Source: Fluviicola sp.
Lineage (GTDB): Bacteria > Bacteroidota > Bacteroidia > Flavobacteriales_D > Crocinitomicaceae
DNA length: 8,449 bases
Direction: 5' to 3'
Assembly (NCBI RefSeq): GCF_030151805.1
Contig: NZ_JASLCN010000026.1
Location: 1 to 8,449 of the forward strand
Positions 4,827-8,449 of this stretch are shown piece after piece. A program made the translations under genes and the position numbers. Below the pieces are notes generated by a model. That model saw nothing but the letters and a program-made list of their open reading frames with translations, did no database searches and was not told the DNA's origin. Positions within the stretch are counted from its first letter, which is position 1. Each line of letters starts with the position of its first letter.

Positions 4827-5492
4827 GTGGAGTTAATACAATTTGATTTTTTAGGGTTGCATTTGCAGGAGCCGATGGCCTTGCTTTTTAACTGGATTAT
4901 TGCCGGGTTTTGCTTTTATGCGTTCAATAAACTCGGATCTTACAAAAATGAAGCGAATTTCTATTGGAGAGTTTTTTACCTGACTTTCGGAATTTCAACC
5001 GTTTTCGGAGGATTGGGACACTTGTTCTTTAATTATACCGGTTTCTTCGGAAAATACCCGAGTTGGATTTTGGGCTGTGTTGCAAACGGATTTGCGGGGA
5101 TGGGAATGCTTCATTTCAAAGGCATTTCAGCTCCGAAAAGTTACGCATACTACCTGATTTGGATCAAAAGTATCGGATTGTGTGTGGCTTCCGTAATCAC
5201 CCAGAAGTTCATCTTTGTAGCACTTGACGCCATTTTGACCTACATCGGATATACAGGAATTTATGCTTATTTGTTGATGAAACGCGATATCCGTGCAAAA
5301 TTCCTCAAGAATATGATCATTGCGGTGGTCATTCTGTTGCCATCTGCATTTATTTTTATCTTTAAGCTGAATATACACCAATGGTTGAACAAAGATGATC
5401 TGAGTCATATTCTCATGTTGTTCGCGATTTACTATTTTTACCTTGGTTTAAAAGAATGGGGACGAAACGAGTCCCAGGTCGAATATGTCTAA
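4827..5492 (+). CDS. Seven-helix membrane protein of unknown function (resembles DUF6962-type proteins)
   Basis: A polytopic inner-membrane protein of about 221 residues. Seven hydrophobic segments can be seen, beginning roughly at ALLFNWIIAGFCFYAF, FYLTFGISTVFGGLGHLFF, SWILGCVANGFAGMGML, YAYYLIWIKSIGLCVASV, FIFVALDAILTYIGYTGIY, MIIAVVILLPSAFIFIF and ILMLFAIYYFYLGL. Polar residues inside helices include GLGHLFFN in helix 2 and DLSH before helix 7. The start is uncertain. GTG at 4827 keeps the segment LGLHLQEP, which resembles the N-terminus of Bacteroidetes relatives I recall, but it sits right at the predicted transcription start. ATG at 4875 would give a leader of about 47 nt, and GTG at 4794 is unlikely because it lies in the promoter. 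The 3' end overlaps smpB by 8 nt, so the two are co-transcribed and probably translationally coupled. The DUF6962 assignment is from memory of sequence style and is tentative. Confidence 0.8.
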   Translation: MELIQFDFLGLHLQEPMALLFNWIIAGFCFYAFNKLGSYKNEANFYWRVFYLTFGISTVFGGLGHLFFNYTGFFGKYPSWILGCVANGFAGMGMLHFKGISAPKSYAYYLIWIKSIGLCVASVITQKFIFVALDAILTYIGYTGIYAYLLMKRDIRAKFLKNMIIAVVILLPSAFIFIFKLNIHQWLNKDDLSHILMLFAIYYFYLGLKEWGRNESQVEYV

Positions 5493-5937
5493 AAACGAAG
5501 TAAATATTAAGAATAAACGTGCCCGGTTTGAATTTCAGTTGGATGAATTTTTTACCGCGGGAATGGTGCTTTCAGGTACTGAAATAAAAAGCATCCGGAA
5601 CGGGAAAGCGAGTATTCTTGAAGCGTATTGTATTGTGGATAACGGACAAGCATTTATCCGGAACATGCACGTTTCCCCCTATGAAAACGGTTCGTTCTAC
5701 AACCACATGGCGCGCTCAGACAGAAAGCTTCTTCTGAATAAAAAAGAGATCAAAAAGCTGGAAAAATGGATGAAAGTGAAAGGAAACACCATTGTTCCAC
5801 TGAGATTGTTCTTATCCGAAAAAGGCTGGTTGAAACTTGAGCTGGCAACAGCAGTCGGAAAAAAACTACACGATAAACGTCACGATCTGAAAGAAAAAGA
5901 CGACAAGCGCGATATGGATCGTGCCATGAAAAGATAA
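5485..5937 (+). CDS. smpB: SsrA-binding protein SmpB
   Basis: SmpB binds the tRNA-like domain of tmRNA and places it in the A site of stalled ribosomes, so that trans-translation can begin. The 150-residue protein is of normal length. It opens with NIKNKRARFEFQLDEFFTAG and the hallmark VLSGTEIKSIRNGKASILEAY; the OB-fold body includes FIRNMHVSPYENGSFYNH and the stretch RDSRKLLL-like SDRKLLLNKKEIKKL. The C-terminal tail, GKKLHDKRHDLKEKDDKRD then MDRAMKR, is the basic helix that enters the decoding centre and mRNA channel. ATG at 5485 overlaps the upstream gene by 8 nt. The RNA partner is encoded at 2047-2450 in the same window on the other strand. Confidence 0.98.
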   Translation: MSKNEVNIKNKRARFEFQLDEFFTAGMVLSGTEIKSIRNGKASILEAYCIVDNGQAFIRNMHVSPYENGSFYNHMARSDRKLLLNKKEIKKLEKWMKVKGNTIVPLRLFLSEKGWLKLELATAVGKKLHDKRHDLKEKDDKRDMDRAMKR

Positions 5938-5948
5938 CATTTTACTTT

Positions 5949-6240
5949 TCTGCGCCCCTCCGCGTCCTTCTGCGGGAAAATCATTCAGCACATGCTATCG
6001 TATTTTTTACACCGAATAAAAATCCGCGTAAATCTGCGCTATCTGCGTGCCAAAAAAGGGTATAACTTCTCATCACCAAAATCTGCGCCCTCCGCGTTCT
6101 TCTGCGGGAAAATCATTCAGCACATGCTACAGTATTTTTCGCACCGAATAAAAATCCGCGTAAATCTGCGCTATCTGCGTGCCAAAAAAGGGTATAGCTT
6201 ATCATCACCAAAATCTGCGCTCCTCTGTGTGATTCACCGG
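5949..6240. repeat. Tandem repeat, 132/133-bp unit (two full copies plus a partial third)
   Basis: Copy 1 is 5949-6081 (133 bp), copy 2 is 6082-6213 (132 bp); they differ by one indel and seven substitutions as I align them. A third, diverged partial copy starts at 6214 (TCTGCGCTCCTCTGTGTG) and fades near 6240. Each unit is itself built from two clusters of a 9-10-nt motif of the TCTGCG/TCCGCG type: one at the unit start (CTGCG, CCGCG, CTGCG then GGAAAATC), one in the second half (CCGCGTAAA, CTGCGCTAT, CTGCGTGCC). The repeat fills almost the whole spacer between the convergent smpB and J-protein genes (5938-6249). No conventional terminator is seen for either gene. The open plus-strand frame across it has no support as a gene. 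Confidence 0.9.
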
Positions 6241-6249
6241 AGAAAAAGC

Positions 6250-7104
6250 CTACAAAAATCCGAGACTCAGCAAATGAATCAATCTCCCATGCGTCAGGAG
6301 AAGATACCCCGTAATAATCCCGACTCCCCAAAACGACAGGTGATACAAAAAGACAAACGTCAAGGTTTTTCTGCGCCTCAAATAAGGATAGAGTGGAAGC
6401 AATAGCAATAAAATCAACGGGTAGCGGACACTCCAGATATGAAAATCAAAAACACTGCGGTATCGGGTGAAATCGTCCGTTGTGATCATTTTGATCGGCG
6501 TATGCAGAAACCAGGAACTTTCGATAATCACCTCCGGATAAGTACTTGCCCAGGCAGAAGGCGTATTTTGAATGTAATAAGAACCGTTTTTTTCCAGCTT
6601 AATCCGTGTAATATTCCCTTTGATAATCCCGTTGTTCAGCGATTTGGTCGAACCAAGCAACACATCGTTTTCATAATGGCGCGGCAAGAACAATTCAACA
6701 GTCATCGCAAGCGACAAAACCAACGAAATCCGCATAATGTATTTGTAAATACTCCAGCGCATGCCACTTGTCAATGACCGGAAGTAAACCGCATTATCCT
6801 GTGCCTGGCGCATTCGTTGCTGCTCATAACGCATTTTCGCTACGCGCATCCGCTCCAAACGCTCTTCCTCCGATTCATTTCCGGCCCTTCTGGATTCCCG
6901 CTTATCCGTTTTTTCCTCCTTGTAATCCGGATTCAGGAGAATTTCTACCGCTTTACTCAGTTTAATAAACGCCTCATGAGCCCTCGGATCCGGATTCACA
7001 TCCGGATGAAGACGCAATGCCATTTTCTTATACTGCTTGCGAATCTCACTTTCACTGGCAGTAGCCGGCAGTCCAAGTAAACGAAAACACTCACTTTTGG
7101 TCAT
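6250..7104 (-). CDS. Membrane-anchored J-domain (DnaJ-like) protein
   Basis: A 284-residue type III J protein. Residues about 4-65 are a J domain: CFRLLGLPATASESEIRKQY, then the HPD triad at 33-35 (LRLHPDVNPDPRAHEAF) and the helix III/IV stretch LSKAVEILLNP. The HPD shows it can stimulate an Hsp70 (DnaK) ATPase. Residues about 66-110 are very rich in Glu, Arg and Lys and probably helical. A membrane segment follows at about 120-140 (IMRISLVLSLAMTVELFL), then a region of ~80 residues likely on the other side of the membrane, and two or three hydrophobic helices at the C-terminus (PLILLLLLPLYPYL and FVFLYHLSFWGVGIITGYLL). There is no Gly/Phe or zinc-finger region, so it is not DnaJ itself. Its ATG overlaps the menE stop by one base (TGATG), so the two are translationally coupled. 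Its client is unknown. Confidence 0.9.
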   Translation of the reverse strand: MTKSECFRLLGLPATASESEIRKQYKKMALRLHPDVNPDPRAHEAFIKLSKAVEILLNPDYKEEKTDKRESRRAGNESEEERLERMRVAKMRYEQQRMRQAQDNAVYFRSLTSGMRWSIYKYIMRISLVLSLAMTVELFLPRHYENDVLLGSTKSLNNGIIKGNITRIKLEKNGSYYIQNTPSAWASTYPEVIIESSWFLHTPIKMITTDDFTRYRSVFDFHIWSVRYPLILLLLLPLYPYLRRRKTLTFVFLYHLSFWGVGIITGYLLLTHGRLIHLLSLGFL

Positions 7105-8102
7105 CAGAGCGTGGTTAAAATTTCTTTCCGGCGAATCTTTCCGTTCTCCGTTTTCAGAATCGGTCGAACCAGCTGCTGTTTCGGAATCGCATACTTCCCG
7201 AATTGGTCCTGAATAAGTTGTTGGATCCGTTTGAAATCCGTTTCGGAAAGCGCTTTTTCAATGATCAGTACACAGCTTTCACCAAAAGAATCATGGATCA
7301 TTCCACCAAAAATAAACGGAACGGAAATGTATCCATCGATTGCCTGTTCCAATGCTTCAGGATGAATCTTGATTCCGCCGCTGTTAATCACAAAATCAGC
7401 CCTTCCGAGCCACTCAAAACGATTCGGACCGTGAAACTTCACCAAATCATTGGTTTTCATGTCTTGAATTCCGAGTTTGGAATCAGAAACAATCAGACAA
7501 TCATTTTCCGCCCCGAGATTTACACCTTCCAAAGCCTCGTAGACCGGAGTACCCATTTTCCGGAGTGCAATGTGGGAAACCGTTTCAGTCATTCCGAAAC
7601 CAATATAAATGGAAGGTTTCAAGGTAGAAAGTTTCTTTTCCAACCCATTGGAAAGCCCCATTCCGCCCAGAAGTATTTGATCAAACAGGTTCAATTTTTC
7701 AGGAGTTTCTTCCAGAATGCGTTTTACCTGATAAGGAACAAGCGAAATGAACGAATAATGTACATGTTCTTGAATCTGATTCTCCGGATTTCCGCTAGCC
7801 TCCGTAATGTCAATAGCATAATTTCCAACAAGCGCACGGATCAGCATCATTTTTCCACCGATTGTTTTCGGAGATAAACACATAAAAACACGTGAATTCT
7901 CATTCAACCCGAAGAACGCATTACTTCTTTTCGCAGAAGCCTCCAATTGAGCCCGTGAAAGACTAATGAGCTTCGGATTTCCGGTCGAACCACTGGTATT
8001 TACCTGGTAACTGGAATCAGCATTATTCCAGTGCTCCATAACGGACGAAATTTCAGCCTGAGTTTCAGAAGAACAATGAAGATAATGAATCTTGAAAGCC
8101 AT
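7104..8102 (-). CDS. menE: o-Succinylbenzoate-CoA ligase (MenE), short Bacteroidetes form
   Basis: MenE activates o-succinylbenzoate with ATP and joins it to CoA, a step of menaquinone synthesis in the cytoplasm. The 332-residue protein carries adenylate-forming enzyme motifs in order: the phosphate-binding loop TSGSTGNPK (36-44), IGFGMTET (167-174), the ribose-contacting Asp region TNDLVKF (D219), GRADF (R234), the hinge GGIKIHPEALE (242-252) and the catalytic Lys region ENGKIRRKE (K322). It is shorter than typical acyl-CoA ligases (about 450-550) because the N-terminal subdomain is reduced to ~30 residues, which is normal for MenE in Bacteroidetes. Other acyl-CoA ligase substrates cannot be excluded from motifs alone, as no other men gene is in the window. 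It is the first gene of a two-gene unit with the J-domain protein. I could not find a convincing promoter. Confidence 0.88.
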   Translation of the reverse strand: MAFKIHYLHCSSETQAEISSVMEHWNNADSSYQVNTSGSTGNPKLISLSRAQLEASAKRSNAFFGLNENSRVFMCLSPKTIGGKMMLIRALVGNYAIDITEASGNPENQIQEHVHYSFISLVPYQVKRILEETPEKLNLFDQILLGGMGLSNGLEKKLSTLKPSIYIGFGMTETVSHIALRKMGTPVYEALEGVNLGAENDCLIVSDSKLGIQDMKTNDLVKFHGPNRFEWLGRADFVINSGGIKIHPEALEQAIDGYISVPFIFGGMIHDSFGESCVLIIEKALSETDFKRIQQLIQDQFGKYAIPKQQLVRPILKTENGKIRRKEILTTL

Positions 8103-8219
8103 ACGTTTGGAACAATACTTGCCGTTTTTTATTTCAATTACAAAATAGCAGATTTATAACGTCATTCCGACGCTTTTAGGAGAAAAAGTTTAAAGAATTC
8201 AACAAGTAAACGAGATAAA

Positions 8220-8259
8220 CTCCATTTCCGGTTAGTTCGGGTGCCGGAATACAATGGAG
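8220..8259. repeat. Long hairpin, 12-bp stem with 4-nt bulge
   Basis: CTCCATTTCCGG (8220-8231) pairs with CCGGAA (8244-8249) and ATGGAG (8254-8259), interrupted on one side only by TACA (8250-8253), around a 12-nt loop. No T-tract follows on either strand. It may be a structured RNA element or a palindromic intergenic repeat. Confidence 0.6.
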
Positions 8260-8349
8260 GCGCATCGGGAATAATATGCACACTATTGTAAAAAAGACAC
8301 CATCCAAACAAGGAGTCCAAAATCACAAAAAAACACATCTGAATCACTC

Positions 8350-8426
8350 AACTACCGCTCAAGTATGGATAGAGCATAGATCAAGTATGGGTTAAGTATA
8401 GATACAGTATTAAAATGTTATAGAAT
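8350..8426. repeat. Degenerate 11-bp tandem repeat (AAGTATGGATN-like)
   Basis: Units in strict 11-bp register begin at 8361 (AAGTATGGATA), 8372 (GAGCATAGATC), 8383 (AAGTATGGGTT), 8394 (AAGTATAGATA) and 8405 (CAGTATTAAAA). Weaker units are at 8350 and 8416. Three units share AAGTAT exactly. The array may continue beyond the fading right end. Confidence 0.6.
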
Positions 8427-8449
8427 TAACATGCGGTTTTAGGGCGTTT

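Larger units (their letters stand above)
8103..8449. other. Non-coding right end with structured repeats
   Basis: About 350 nt without a supported gene. It should hold the menE promoter, though no exact match to the consensus is visible; a minus-strand TATTGTTC near the start is at best weak. A minus-strand GTG-started frame of 61 codons (8162-8347) overlaps the hairpin at 8220-8259 and has no recognisable domain; I regard it as unlikely to be a gene. Confidence 0.5.

Noticed and set aside
5949..6240. CRISPR array
   Set aside because: The units are long, near-identical tandem copies with no unique spacers, and no cas genes are present.
5992..6405. 137-codon plus-strand frame with an internal protein repeat
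   Set aside because: The repeat in the protein is just the 132-bp DNA tandem duplication, and the frame then runs antisense into the J-protein gene.
7203..7877. 224-codon plus-strand frame opposite menE
   Set aside because: It is antisense to menE, whose motifs are all in place, and has no recognisable features.
8162..8347. 61-codon minus-strand frame with GTG start
   Set aside because: It spans a strong hairpin, has no recognisable domain and no promoter, and is short enough to be open by chance; it is mentioned under the right-end spacer only.

Overview
The window looks like a piece of a Bacteroidetes chromosome, most likely Flavobacteriia. The evidence is a moderate-to-low GC content, no recognisable Shine-Dalgarno sequences, several promoters of the Bacteroidetes type (TTG or TTTG, then about 18-20 nt, then TAnnTTTG), a short-form MenE, a lone RRM protein with a disordered tail, and a tmRNA whose tag ends in YALAA. 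A Fluviicola/Crocinitomicaceae affinity is only an impression and is not proven by the sequence.

Layout. Positions 1-1600 are AT-rich: the 3' part of a GlxA-type AraC regulator that runs off the left edge, then an unrecognised one-membrane-segment protein. A minus-strand GIY-YIG nuclease-like gene (1604-1840) follows. The stretch 1841-2864, which has no convincing protein gene, holds a complete tmRNA gene (ssrA, minus strand, 2047-2450) with its own promoter and a strong intrinsic terminator, and then a repeat-rich spacer. A minus-strand block follows: an RRM RNA-binding protein, mscL and recR, each with its own candidate promoter. Divergently from recR runs a plus-strand pair: a seven-helix membrane protein overlapping smpB by 8 nt. 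Between smpB and the next, convergent pair is a 312-nt spacer filled by a 132/133-bp tandem duplication built from CGCAGA-type sub-repeats. The minus-strand pair is menE (o-succinylbenzoate-CoA ligase) overlapping by one base a membrane-anchored J-domain protein. The right end (8103-8449) is non-coding as far as can be told; it has a 12-bp-stem hairpin and an 11-bp-period degenerate tandem repeat.

How the genes relate. The RNA (ssrA) and protein (SmpB) partners of trans-translation lie about 3 kb apart, on opposite strands. RecR (recombinational repair), MscL (osmotic safety valve) and MenE (menaquinone synthesis) are housekeeping functions. I do not see a defence island, CRISPR array, prophage or secondary-metabolite cluster. 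The points most worth a second look are the tmRNA and its tag, the two tandem-repeat loci, the RRM protein with a 5'-leader hairpin, and the apparently leaderless or near-leaderless promoters flanking the recR divergence.
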